From the NCBI GenBank assembly GCA_029931535.1, contig JAQPZY010001346.1:744001-808000 (forward strand): DNA of 64,000 nt, written 5' to 3'. Shown here piece by piece: positions 24,152 through 35,775 of the stretch. The notes under the pieces are model-generated. The model was given only the letters and a program-made list of their open reading frames with translations. It was not told where the DNA came from and made no database searches. Made by a program: the position numbers and the translations under genes. Each line of letters opens with the position of its first letter. Within the stretch, counting starts at the first letter, position 1. This DNA comes from Margaritifera margaritifera. Taxonomy: Eukaryota; Mollusca; Bivalvia; Unionida; Margaritiferidae.

Positions 24152-25056
24152 AGCTCTACAGGTCATAGACCAGAAGAGCTTATGGGATGGTCTATCATCT
24201 GTCCATAGTCCGTGATATGTCCATCCATTAGCACATGTTTGTTAAGGCTTCTCCTCCTAAACTATATGGAAAATTGCCATGAAACTTTACACACATTCAT
24301 ACCATGGTCTAGTTGGTTCTAAATGAATATGGTGCTGCTCGGACATCCAATATGGCTGCAACAGCAGTCATCTTGAAAATCTTGTCATCACTACTCCTCT
24401 CGAATGGATGGTTATATCAACATTGGGTTTTCACTGAAAGACTTCTTATGGTGTCCAGTTGGTACTAAATGACAATGGTGCTGCTCAGACATCCAGTATA
24501 GCTGTCAGAGTGGCCACCTTGAAAATCTTTGTTATCACTACTCCTGAATGAATTGTCATATTAGCATGGGGTTTTCACTGAAAGACTTCTTATGATGTCT
24601 AGTTGGTTGTAAATGAAAATTGTGGCAGTCTGACTTCCAATATGACCGCCACAATGGCCATCTTGAAAATCTTGTTATAGTTACATGTTCTAGATAGCTG
24701 GTGATATAAATATTGTGCTTTAACGAAAAGACTTCTTATAATGTCCAGTTGGTCCTAAATGGAAATGGTGCCAATCTGATATCCAATATGGCCACCATGG
24801 CAGCCATCTTGAAAATCTTGTTCTTGTTACCTCTCCAAAACGTATCAGTCATATAAATGTGGGGTTTCCACCAGAAGACTTCTTATGATGTCTTGTTGGT
24901 CCTAAACGAAAATGGTGCCAATCTGAGATCCACAGCAGCTAATATAAAAATCTTTTTATTGCTGAAGAAAATCAGAGATGGTTTCAATGCTCAGCAGTTA
25001 AAAGGAAGAAATGGTCTTATGTTGAATTCCTGGAAGTTCTTTTTGGCCAGTAGAGC
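24152..25056. repeat. Family B element, apparently complete
   Basis: It starts 'agctctacaggtcatagacc' with the family palindrome. It carries about five 145-bp modules and the conserved tail ('gatggtttcaatgctcagca', 'ttgaattcctggaagttct'), and ends 'ggccagtagagc', the inverse of its own first bases (agctctac-ggtc). This copy defines the element: palindromic head, module array, unique tail, short inverted ends. Confidence 0.8.
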
Positions 25057-25519
25057 ATCAGTCCCTTCAAGAGATGGGGAAATTTCTCCCTGACATTTTG
25101 AGTTCTAGATTAGACCCTGAATATACAAGGCGCTTTTGTTTAGATGTTGAATCTCAATGTCACAGAATTATTTTTGCACATTTGAATCTAAAAAACTTTT
25201 TTCTTTCTTTCATTCATTTGAATATTCAGTTGCTATCACATTTTGATTTTTTTAGGAGGACATTAAAGTTAAATAATTAAGTGCTCTTGTTCAGGTGATC
25301 CAGGAAGTCTTGTGTAAATTACAGACCACCATATACAAATCTGGAATTTTAACTAGAGAAATGCATAATAAGAGAAATCACTACTCACCACAGTTAGAAA
25401 AGTACTAACCTATGTCATTAACTTTCTACCATATCATATGATGATAAATAGAATAAAGAATTGAAACTGGTCCTAACCTTCCCAGCAAAATTTTGTGAAA
25501 GCAAATTTGAGCTCTTATA
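25057..25519. other. Intronic, nothing recognised
   Basis: AT-rich spacer between two family B elements. Confidence 0.4.
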
Positions 25520-26310
25520 TGATGGACTGTTGTGCATCATCTTAGCACAAGTTTGTTATCGCTACTCCTCCTAAACTGCTTGGAGAATTGCCATAAGACA
25601 TTACACGCACTTTCATACCAAAATGAAAATGGTGTGGCTTGGATATCCAATACGGCTGTCATAGTGGCTATCTTGAAAATCTTGTTATTGCTACTACTTC
25701 TGAACAGATGGTCATATCAACATGTGGTTTTCACTAAAAGGCTTCTTATGATGTCTAGTTGGTCCCAAATGAAAATGGTACAAATCTAACATCCAATATG
25801 GCCACAATGTCAGCCATCTTCAAAATATTGTTACCGGTGTAGCTACTCCTCTTGAACAGAAAATCATATTTACATGTGGTTTTCATGAGAAGACTTTTTA
25901 TGATGTATAGTTGGTTCTAAATGAAAATCATACTAATCTGACCTCCAATATGGCCATCATAAAAATCTTATCAGTATGCCTCTTGATTTGATGGTCACAT
26001 CAACATGGGGATTTTCACCTAAAGACTTGTTATGATGTCTAGTTGGTGCTGAATGAAAATGGTTCTGATCTGTCATCCATTATGGTCACCAGTGGCCGCT
26101 ATTTTTTATATCTGGTTATTGCAACTTATCCTCAATGGAAAGTTGTATCAGCATGGAGTTTTCACCAGAAGACTTTTTATGGTGTCTAGTTGGTCATAAA
26201 AGAAATTATGTCAATCTGATAGCCAAAGAAAATCTTATCACTTCTCCTTCTGATTGGATGATCATATGGACAGGGGTTTTCACCAAAAGGCTTTTTATAA
26301 TGTCTAGTTT
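25520..26310. repeat. Family B array, copy 4, interrupted on the right
   Basis: Modules with 'cttgaaaatcttgttattgc', 'aaggcttcttatgatgtcta' and 'tccaatatggccac' continue to 26310, where the 1606-bp tandem array begins in mid-module. The head palindrome is absent. Its last 38 bases (26273-26310) recur at 30500-30537 on the far side of the array. Confidence 0.8.
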
Positions 26311-26553
26311 ATGCACAACACAAATACAGATGTATACGAGGAAAGGTTTAATATATGCATTGTAAGAAATTAAAGGTTACATGAGTATATGCATTCTCGC
26401 TCTCTCGATTCAACAATTCAACTACATCCAAAATGTATAACTACAATAACATAAATACTTAAACAAATAAAATATTTGGCTCTCTCTGTGGGGGCTACTC
26501 ATGGGCTAGAATCTGAATGAAACACTATACGAGACTATGATGATTCCCAATTG

Positions 26554-27133
26554 GTGCTAGGCTGATCCCAGCATTAGAGTGTATTCTGGGCTGATCCCAG
26601 CATAAGTAGACTGTGCTAGGCTGATCCCAGCTCAAGTAACATCTGTGCTAGGCTGATCCCAGCATTTTAGTGTATTCTAGGCTGATCCCAGATTAAGTGG
26701 GCTATGTGCTTAGTCATTCAGGTGTATTCTGGGCTGATCCCAGCTCCGGTAGAATCTGTACCATGCTGATCCCAGCATTTAGTGTATTCTGGGCTGATCC
26801 CAGCATAAGTAGACTGCTAGGCTGATCCCAGCTCGAGTAACATTTGTGCTAGGCTGATCCCAGCATTTGAGTGTATTCTGGGCTGATCCCAGATTAAGTA
26901 GGCTATGTGCTAGGCTGATCCCAGCATAGTAGTGTATTGCTAGGCTGATCCCAGCATTCGAGTGTATTCTGGGCTGATCCCAGATTAAGTAGGCTATGTG
27001 CTAGGCTGATCCCAGCATAGTGTATTCTGGGCTGATCCCATCTTAAGTAAATCTAAGCTAGGCCAATCCCCGCATAGGAGTGTATTCTGGGTTGATCCCA
27101 GATTAGTGGAATAGAGCTAGGCTGATCCCAGCA
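26554..27133. repeat. Array of ~19 hairpin-forming dyads (repeated in units 2 and 3)
   Basis: About every 30 bp there is a TGCTAGGCTGATCCCAGCA or TCTGGGCTGATCCCAGA word. Each has a stem (CTGGG/CCCAG, or CTAGG/CCCAG with one mismatch) around the fixed loop CTGAT. The intervening spacers are a small rotating set (attaagtaggctatg, cataagtagac, ctcaagtaacat, attNgagtgta). The same array recurs at about 28160-28739 and 29766-30334. It is not a CRISPR, since spacers repeat and the setting is eukaryotic. Confidence 0.85.
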
Positions 27134-27466
27134 TGAAGAAAGTATTCTTATTTTTTTTGTCTATTTAAACCTGTATGAGAAATGTATTAAACAGGCATGG
27201 CCTTTATGTTTTTAGTATAGCAGATGAGTATCCGATTGGGGGAAAATTTAAACAGGCATGGCCTTTATGTTTTTAGTATAGCAGATGAGTATCCGATCAG
27301 GGGAAAATACACCCTAGCCCATGGCAGCCCCATGAGAAAATAATGAAGCAAAAGTAACGAAAATACAAGGGGCACACCCCATCCTGTAGGCACCAATGGG
27401 AGGTGTCAGGGGTGGTGGCGGGCCAGCATAAATCTATAAGACTAGTTGGATGCCGAGACCGCGTGC

Positions 27467-27688
27467 TCAATGTCTGTACTTTGGAACGTCCAGAGAAGTG
27501 ACCGTTCCATGGTACTCTATATGATCATGTGATGCTACATCCAGACCATCTACTTTGGTTGGCCATTTGAATTCAGCTGCCAATGCTAACCAATAGGAAG
27601 GGTTCTGATCATGCACACCATATGTGATCCTCCAACAAACCCCATGTAGACAGCACGTGTAAGGGGCTAATAATAGCTTCTTGCACAA
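27467..27688 (-). other. 73-codon ORF in the 1606-bp unit (also 29073-29294)
   Basis: A minus-strand frame starts MCKKLLLAPYTCCLHGVCWR and ends DVPKYRH. It is present unchanged in units 1 and 2 and lies beyond the end of unit 3. Composition is mixed, with four Cys and no low complexity, but identity between the copies reflects recent duplication and says nothing about selection. I do not recognise it; it may be a remnant of a mobile-element protein or chance. Confidence 0.2.
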
Positions 27689-30499
27689 GTCCCAGTCTGC
27701 CTACCAATTTCCAGGTACATGTACAAACCCGCCTATACAAGTGTTAGCTTACGACTAAGCAATATAATCCTACATCACATCAGCCTGCCACACCACCAAT
27801 ACCTCCATTAATTGTCATTATCATGATAAAGCTCATTATAAGACTGGCAATATGTACATAAAATAAATCAAGATCATCCAGTTGTGCATAAACAAAAATT
27901 AAGTAATTATCATTTTATGCACAACACAAATACAGATGTATACGAGGAAAGGTTTAATATATGCATTGTAAGAAATTAAAGGTTACATGAGTATATGCAT
28001 TCTCGCTCTCTCGATTCAACAATTCAACTACATCCAAAATGTATAACTACAATAACATAAATACTTAAACAAATAAAATATTTGGCTCTCTCTGTGGGGG
28101 CTACTCATGGGCTAGAATCTGAATGAAACACTATACGAGACTATGATGATTCCCAATTGGTGCTAGGCTGATCCCAGCATTAGAGTGTATTCTGGGCTGA
28201 TCCCAGCATAAGTAGACTGTGCTAGGCTGATCCCAGCTCAAGTAACATCTGTGCTAGGCTGATCCCAGCATTTTAGTGTATTCTAGGCTGATCCCAGATT
28301 AAGTGGGCTATGTGCTTAGTCATTCAGGTGTATTCTGGGCTGATCCCAGCTCCGGTAGAATCTGTACCATGCTGATCCCAGCATTTAGTGTATTCTGGGC
28401 TGATCCCAGCATAAGTAGACTGCTAGGCTGATCCCAGCTCGAGTAACATTTGTGCTAGGCTGATCCCAGCATTTGAGTGTATTCTGGGCTGATCCCAGAT
28501 TAAGTAGGCTATGTGCTAGGCTGATCCCAGCATAGTAGTGTATTGCTAGGCTGATCCCAGCATTCGAGTGTATTCTGGGCTGATCCCAGATTAAGTAGGC
28601 TATGTGCTAGGCTGATCCCAGCATAGTGTATTCTGGGCTGATCCCATCTTAAGTAAATCTAAGCTAGGCCAATCCCCGCATAGGAGTGTATTCTGGGTTG
28701 ATCCCAGATTAGTGGAATAGAGCTAGGCTGATCCCAGCATGAAGAAAGTATTCTTATTTTTTTTGTCTATTTAAACCTGTATGAGAAATGTATTAAACAG
28801 GCATGGCCTTTATGTTTTTAGTATAGCAGATGAGTATCCGATTGGGGGAAAATTTAAACAGGCATGGCCTTTATGTTTTTAGTATAGCAGATGAGTATCC
28901 GATCAGGGGAAAATACACCCTAGCCCATGGCAGCCCCATGAGAAAATAATGAAGCAAAAGTAACGAAAATACAAGGGGCACACCCCATCCTGTAGGCACC
29001 AATGGGAGGTGTCAGGGGTGGTGGCGGGCCAGCATAAATCTATAAGACTAGTTGGATGCCGAGACCGCGTGCTCAATGTCTGTACTTTGGAACGTCCAGA
29101 GAAGTGACCGTTCCATGGTACTCTATATGATCATGTGATGCTACATCCAGACCATCTACTTTGGTTGGCCATTTGAATTCAGCTGCCAATGCTAACCAAT
29201 AGGAAGGGTTCTGATCATGCACACCATATGTGATCCTCCAACAAACCCCATGTAGACAGCACGTGTAAGGGGCTAATAATAGCTTCTTGCACAAGTCCCA
29301 GTCTGCCTACCAATTTCCAGGTACATGTACAAACCCGCCTATACAAGTGTTAGCTTACGACTAAGCAATATAATCCTACATCACATCAGCCTGCCACACC
29401 ACCAATACCTCCATTAATTGTCATTATCATGATAAAGCTCATTATAAGACTGGCAATATGTACATAAAATAAATCAAGAACATCCAGTTGTGCATAAACA
29501 AAAATTAAGTAATTATCATTTTATGCACAACACAAATACAGATGTATACGAGGAAAGGTTTAATATATGCATTGTAAGAAATTAAAGGTTACATGAGTAT
29601 ATGCATTCTCGCTCTCTCGATTCAACAATTCAACTACATCCAAAATGTATAACTACAATAACATAAATACTTAAACAAATAAAATATTTGGCTCTCTCTG
29701 TGGGGGCTACTCATGGGCTAGAATCTGAATGAAACACTATACGAGACTATGATGATTCCCAATTGGTGCTAGGCTGATCCCAGCATTAGAGTGTATTCTG
29801 GGCTGATCCCAGCATAAGTAGACTGTGCTAGGCTGATCCCAGCTCAAGTAACATCTGTGCTAGGCTGATCCCAGCATTTTAGTGTATTCTAGGCTGATCC
29901 CAGATTAAGTGGGCTATGTGCTTAGTCATTCAGGTGTTTTCTGGTCTGATCCCAGCTCCGGTAGAATCTGTACTAGGCTGATCCCAGCATTTAGTGTATT
30001 CTGGGCTGATCCCAGCATAAGTAGACTGCTAGGCTGATCCCAGCTCGAGTAACATTTGTGCTAGGCTGATCCCAGCATTTGAGTGTATTCTGGGCTGATC
30101 CCAGATTAAGTAGGCTATGTGCTAGGCTAGTAGTGTATTGCTAGGCTGATCCCAGCATTCGAGTGTATTCTGGGCTGATCCCAGATTAAGTAGGCTATGT
30201 GCTAGGCTGATCCCAGCATAGTGTATTCTGGGCTGATCCCATCTTAAGTAAATCTAAGCTAGGCCAATCCCCGCATAGGAGTGTATTCTGGGTTGATCCC
30301 AGATTAGTGGAATAGAGCTAGGCTGATCCCAGCATGAAGAAAGTATTCTTATTTTTTTGTCTATTTAAACCTGTATGAGAAATGTATTAAACAGGCATGG
30401 CCTTTATGTTTTTAGTATAGCAGATGAGTATCCGATTGGGGGAAAATACCAAAATGAATTTGATATCAAAATATATCAAATGAGAGCCCCCAAGAGGAT

Positions 30500-30537
30500 G
30501 GGGTTTTCACCAAAAGGCTTTTTATAATGTCTAGTTT
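30500..30537. repeat. 38-bp direct repeat flanking the 1606-bp array
   Basis: These bases, beginning ggggttttcaccaaaaggct, are identical to 26273-26310. The sequence is one variant of a family B module. Exact identity of this variant on both sides implies that the array's arrival duplicated, or recombined within, a family B module. Confidence 0.75.
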
Positions 30538-30634
30538 AAAGATGAGCAAAAATAATGAATTTGAAGCTTTAGGAACTAATGCTTCTTGAGTGAATGACAG
30601 TTTTGATTTAATAGTTATGATTTTCATATTTCAG

Positions 30635-30762
30635 GTTCTCTATATCTTGTTGTTTTAAGCCGATGTCTGCCAGATTTTGTGAGGGATTTAGATGTTAAGA
30701 GAACATTGGATTATATGGAACAACAGAATGTATTGGATGATGTTACACTGAGAGACATCTCT
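30635..30762 (+). CDS. RNF213: Exon 4 of RNF213-like gene (128 bp)
   Basis: The acceptor is 'tttcatatttcag' and the donor 'gtaagt'. The first two bases complete the codon split at 18169, then the frame reads SLYLVVLSRCLPDFVRDLDV and TLDYMEQQNVLDDVTLRDIS, ending at a codon boundary. The 'LSRC...DLDVKRTLDYM' part can be laid against the 'LSNC...FDLEKIQRQI' region that I recall near the C-terminus of human RNF213. The alignment is weak but in the right order. Confidence 0.75.
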
Positions 30763-31785
30763 GTAAGTTTATTTGTATTAACTTGTATCTAGGCATTGCA
30801 TTTGGAATAATAAATGACATAACCTTCATATTGGGTTCCAAATACTCACATTCATATATTCCACATCACAATACCGCACCAACAGACTCTTAGAAAGATA
30901 CACTATGATTACCCATGTAGTTCTGTGGTCCCCAAAATCAGTGTTCAGATTGGGTCTTTTTTTAAAATATTTAATAAAGCCCATGCATGGGTAGCTATAA
31001 TAATAAATTGAATGTATGTTTGGATTATTTTTATTATGTATCTAAAAATGTTTAACTTTTGTGCAATCAAACAATAAATGAAAAAGTGATTCTTCTGTTT
31101 CTCAACAAGAAGAACATAACCTGTCTTGTCTAATTCTCCTTTTCATTTTGTGTAAAAGAACATTTGTAGCTGGAATTCTATGAAACACTTCAGTTGAAAT
31201 TATTTAATATAAGTATCTTTTGTACACTCATGCACCAGTATAATATTTGTTTTTCCAGTTAAAACACTCATATACTTTGTGATCACGTCTCCATTTATCT
31301 TGTGCCCAAAGATATAAATTATTTTTCAATTGTTGAGTGAGTAATTGTAGCAGAAATGACGTAATTGGTCAATATGAGATAATATCTGCTTTCTAATTTT
31401 TTTTATCTCGAACACTCTTTGATAGCACCTATAATACCCTCATATTGTAAAATGTTTTTTAAGTTTTTCCACTTAGCTGTTTCCAAAATAAGTCAGAATA
31501 TCCAGGCTGCTTTTAAAGCCATTGTAAATATTTTTAATGTTACTCATTTTCGGTCCACCATTAGAATATTCTTGAGTACAGACTTGTCTTTTTATCTTAT
31601 CATTTGATTTATCCCATAAGAAATTTAAAAAAAAAAACATTTGATTAAGTTTATTCAGCAAACAAGCTTTGGAACATCAAACTCATTATTGGAGATGGTA
31701 TCCTCATATTGAACAAATTGCAGAAATGAGATTGTATTGTGCCAGTCACATATAGGACACGCAATCTTTAAAAAATATTTCTTAT
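30763..31785. other. Intronic, nothing recognised
   Basis: AT-rich intron. Paired 62-residue frames on opposite strands at 31419-31661 are unsupported. Confidence 0.4.
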
Positions 31786-33043
31786 GAATTGTGGTTGTCT
31801 CGAGTCCAACAAACTACTATCGGACATTTAGTGTGGATTCAGATGCCCGAGAAGCAAAATAGACCATCTTGTCAGACTTTAAGCATTTGTTAGAGAAACT
31901 TTCATAAAGAAAGAACATGTAGTTCCCATCTTTTTTAACTTGTAGAAAGCTTATGTTGCCACATGGAAGTACAGCATGATGATTGACTTATTCAACCTAG
32001 GTCTAATGTTAAGGTGGGCAGCACCCTTTCTAAAAGCTATCCTCAGGAGAAGGGTGTACCTCAGGGCAGCATATTGTCAGTCACCCTTTTCAACATCAAA
32101 ATTAAAATGAAATGCCTTAATCCATCAACTGACCACTTATTATATGATGACAACATTTTGATCCACTATAGATCAGAGTGTATGCATACTATTAAACGTC
32201 AACTGCAGATAAGCTTGAATAGAGTTCAGAAATGAGCAGAAGAAAATGGGTTAATTTTTTTGAAATCTGAAAGTGTATGCACTTCAGCTAATTACATTGA
32301 ATTCATGATGACCCCAAACTCATCTTCATCTGTGTCTTATTCCTGTTGTAAAGGAGAATTCTGAGGGCTTAAGCCAGCCTGCATCGGCTGGCTCAGTGTG
32401 TCCTTAGGAAAGCACTTAGCTCCCGTTTCTTCAGCATGACAAAAACCAAATTGATCATAAACTAACTTTCCTTCAGCACATTAGATACTTCAGGGACAGA
32501 TGTCAAAAAGTGATGGATTTATTAAGAGTCATAGCAAACACAAATTGCGGAGCAGATCAAAAGGTCTTGCTCAGGTTATACAGGTCATTAGTAAGATCTA
32601 AACTTGACTATGGCTTGACTGTGTATGGATCAGCTTGTAAATCTTAAATGTGGATGCTTGATCCAATACACAATAAGGGACTTCGACTTACGGGGTACAT
32701 TTAGAACTGCCCCTTCAGAAAGCCTGTATGTTGAGGCAAATGAACAATCACTTTATCTCAGATGAATGAAATTGACTGTTCAGTATACTACCAAAGTATT
32801 GTCTAGTCCATAAAATTCCACATATGATGAAGTCTTTAGGTGCAAATACCAAACCTTCTATGCTCAGAAGTCAAACTTCATTCGACCTTTTGGCATACAA
32901 ATTTATCCTTGCTTAGAAACAGCAAAAATCCATGTTGGCACTACTGCAGAATTCTAAAAATAACATATTTGAGCATTTAATACACTCACAAACAAAAAAT
33001 AGTTGGTAGATTTAGGATTGTCAAATATGATCACCACACACAT
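31786..33043 (+). pseudogene. Non-LTR retrotransposon (LINE) reverse transcriptase fragment
   Basis: The frame at 32014-32235 contains 'KGVPQGSILSVTLFNIKI', the classic LINE RT block. It then has 'LLYDDN', in which the usual Y-x-D-D catalytic box has lost its second residue. Downstream, through stops and shifts, come 'DRCQKVMDLLRVIANTN' and 'YRSLVRSKLDYGLTVYGSA' (about 32490-32635), the conserved post-RT region. The copy is 5'-truncated and decayed, and its 3' tail is split off by the element at 33044-35670. Confidence 0.8.
33036..33043. repeat. Left target-site duplication of element II
   Basis: The octamer acacacat abuts the terminal repeat here and again at 35671-35678. It marks the insertion point in the LINE 3' region. 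Confidence 0.85.
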
Positions 33044-35670
33044 ACAGTACAGCTCACGTGATTTTTCGGAACCCCACACATCGCAGTGGGGTACTTAATC
33101 CCCTCCACTCTAGCTCCGCGATAGCACTCCGCGGTGGAGGCATAAATTGGCATAAATACCTACAAATCACCACCGCGTTTCGGCAGGCATGCCGATGAAA
33201 ACTCCACCGTGGAGGGGCTAGTCGACATTACTGATTGACAGCTGAACAGCCAATGAATGAAGACCACCTATGGAAAGACTGAGACGTCAAGAGTGATTTA
33301 CAACTGGATACCATCTGAAGAATCAGTCGTTTTTATTTCGATCATATATTTGGACAATAAAAAAATAATTTCAAAAGTCTTGTATATTCAGTACACATTA
33401 CTGTTTATAAAAGGTTGATCGACTTCTTTTGCAATAAGTTTATGATTTTAATTTATTTCAAAGAGATATGAACAAACTTATGCACTTACTTGACGAGAAG
33501 TACACATTGCTGAGCCTCTCAAGCAGAATAAATTTATCATTTTGTTCCAAAGGAAAGTAATTCTCTGAGATATGGACAATTAAAATCCAAATTGACATCC
33601 GCTTCTGCTTACCCCCCCCCCCCAACAACAACAACAACAAACCTAAAACACTGAATTTACACTGAAATGCAAACCGCGTGCTTAGTCTTTAAGCAGTTAT
33701 AGTAGAGTCATGAGGCTGAATATTATGACTGCATGTGTGCTGTAAGGGACTGACCATTTAATATACGGGGTTTATGGGGTTTTTTTTCTTTTTTCGACCG
33801 GGGTATTTTTTTTTCTTTCATCACAGTATTTATTTATTTTAAGTGAAATATGGAACGGATTAACGTCTGTTACAAAAATCAGAGAAAGACAGTTGTTTTC
33901 ATGCATTTACCCCTTCCCACCCCCCACCCCCCCCCACCCCACCCCCACGGTTGGAAAATTAAATTGTCTCTCCCTAATAAAGACTTGACTTCAGCGGATG
34001 TTCTACAGAAATCAAGGCAGTGACCATTGTGAACACTGTTGTAAAATATTAACAAGGGTTTGCATCAAAGGATGATATAAGTTTCAGCGTGGGAACAGTG
34101 TGTTTTTATCACACGAAAGCCATCTGACTTAGCGCGTTGAACTTTATAGCCGCATTTATGGTCCCGCCATTAAGAACGGAAGTTTGATAATTGTTAGTAA
34201 TTAATCTGAACTCGGCTTATTACCGAAATGAAAAATAATATGGAAAATTCTCAAATCTGAGATGTTCAGAGATTTTAATTTCCACGTGTATCCTATTATT
34301 TGCTCATTTTCCTACGGCGAAAATATAAAAATAAAATATACTTTTTTAATTATTTTTACGCAGATATTAAAGAATGCAGTTTCCTGTTTGTGACTGTTAG
34401 AGCCTTTGGTTATTGAGCATGTTTCTGTTTCTTACCACTTGCAAACTTTTCCAGATTTCAGTTTACGATAACTTGTGCAGTAGTGATTTGGATTCCATAT
34501 TTTATGAGAGAGGGGGAGGACTTTACTAAGAAGAGTTAATGATCTAAACTTATTCATCTTATTTTTCTGTATTATGCAATAGGAAAACAAACAGAAAAGA
34601 AAAAGTTAAAGATTAATTTCATCTGATGCGCAAGTTTGTCAAATCAATGGCAAGGAAAACAAACCCGCAGAAGCGTTGCTGTTGTACTTTTAGGTTAACA
34701 GTTAGCACATGAAATTAACACATCAATATCAAAGAAAACACACAGTGCTGATGGCTTCTATTGTGCTAGGTTACTTGCACGTGTCAACTACATGTGTCTA
34801 GGATCACCTTTTGCGGCCATTTGTGATTTTTAAAAACCCCGCTACTTTGGTAATTAATGCAAATTAGTACAGTTTAAAATAAAATAACGATGTGAAATCT
34901 TAATAATGCTTTATTTAAGCGATTGGATGTCAGAAAAAAACGTACAATATGTGAATGAGTATTCATGCATGGAATTACCATCGGAACTTGTGCGATTTTG
35001 TTTCACTTCAGTCAGGTATGACTGCAGCTTTGTTATTAATTTGTTTGATATTTATCGTTCTTTTCATTGCAGGTAGTACAATATCACTGACTTTCATATG
35101 ATCATTACAATTTTGTATTACGTTTACTGAAAAAGAAATAAGGATATAAATGCATGTTTAGATTCCGATAACATAGTATTGAAGAAAAAAAAAAATTAAA
35201 TTTTGCGCAAAATGTAGTATTAATACAGTTTGCGAGGCATTGCCATTACATTATCATCATCTTAAATATGATTTGGCACTATGTATCATACATTATCTTC
35301 GTTAGAACAAGGAAATATTTATAATTAACTGAATTACTACGTTTTTTTCAGTATCAAAAAGTTAGCAAATTGCTCCCCAGAGGGATAACGATGTAGATAA
35401 ATCGGTGCCCCCCCCCCCAACCTCTGCTTGCATGGGTGATAAACAGTAAACCACGCCCATATTATCAAAACCATGTCCACTCCGCGGTGGTGATCGGATG
35501 CGACTCCGCGAGGGAGCGTGGTGTGCAGGGCTATTCTCCGCGACAACTCCGCGACAACTCCGTCAGGACGCGTGGAGTGATGGTGGAGGGGTTTTTCTTA
35601 ATCCTCTCCACTCACTCTCCACCCCCATCATGATGCGTGGGGTTCCGAAAAATCACGTGAGCTGTACTGT
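33044..35670. mobile_element. Large non-coding TIR element II (ACAGTACA family) with 8-bp TSD
   Basis: The terminal inverted repeat of 34 perfect bases begins 'ACAGTACAGCTCACGTGATT' at 33044 and is mirrored at the right end (35637-35670). It is flanked by the identical octamer acacacat at 33036-33043 and 35671-35678. Subterminal zones are CpG-rich with repeated CTCCGCG, GTGGAG and CCGCGGTGG words. The 2.3-kb AT-rich interior has no transposase. An 8-bp duplication is typical of hAT and a few other superfamilies; the family cannot be assigned from the ends alone. Confidence 0.85.
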
Positions 35671-35760
35671 ACACACATGTGCCCACGCTCACATAATCAC
35701 AACTATACAGACATTAAATAAAAAAAATACAACAAGTTTCTGTCTTTAAAATCCATTAGA
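35671..35760 (+). pseudogene. Detached 3' tail of the LINE fragment
   Basis: When the intervening element is ignored, 'ccacacacat' continues as 'gtgcccacgctcacataatc' and an A-rich end (attaaataaaaaaaatacaa). This would be the LINE 3' terminus. That reading depends on the nested-insertion interpretation. Confidence 0.5.
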
Positions 35761-35775
35761 CAGTGGAATACAGTC

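Larger units (their letters stand above)
26311..30448. repeat. Tandem array of a 1606-bp unit (2.6 copies)
   Basis: The phrase 'atgcacaacacaaatacaga' starts units at 26311, 27917 and 29523, exactly 1606 bp apart. Units 1 and 2 are almost identical (one visible difference, gatcat versus gaacat, at about 27873/29479). Unit 3 stops at about 30448 and has a few substitutions and a small deletion near 30125. Each unit holds an array of small dyad repeats, then a doubled 'aaacaggcatggcctttatg' block. A short inverted pair (ggggct/catgggctag at about 26486 and ctagcccatgg at 27313) brackets the dyads. The near-identity means recent duplication or an assembly duplication. Confidence 0.9.

Noticed and set aside
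26554..27133. CRISPR-like array of short dyads with spacers
   Set aside because: The setting is an animal genome, the spacers repeat among a few types, the repeats vary, and no cas genes exist. It is a minisatellite inside a 1606-bp tandem unit.
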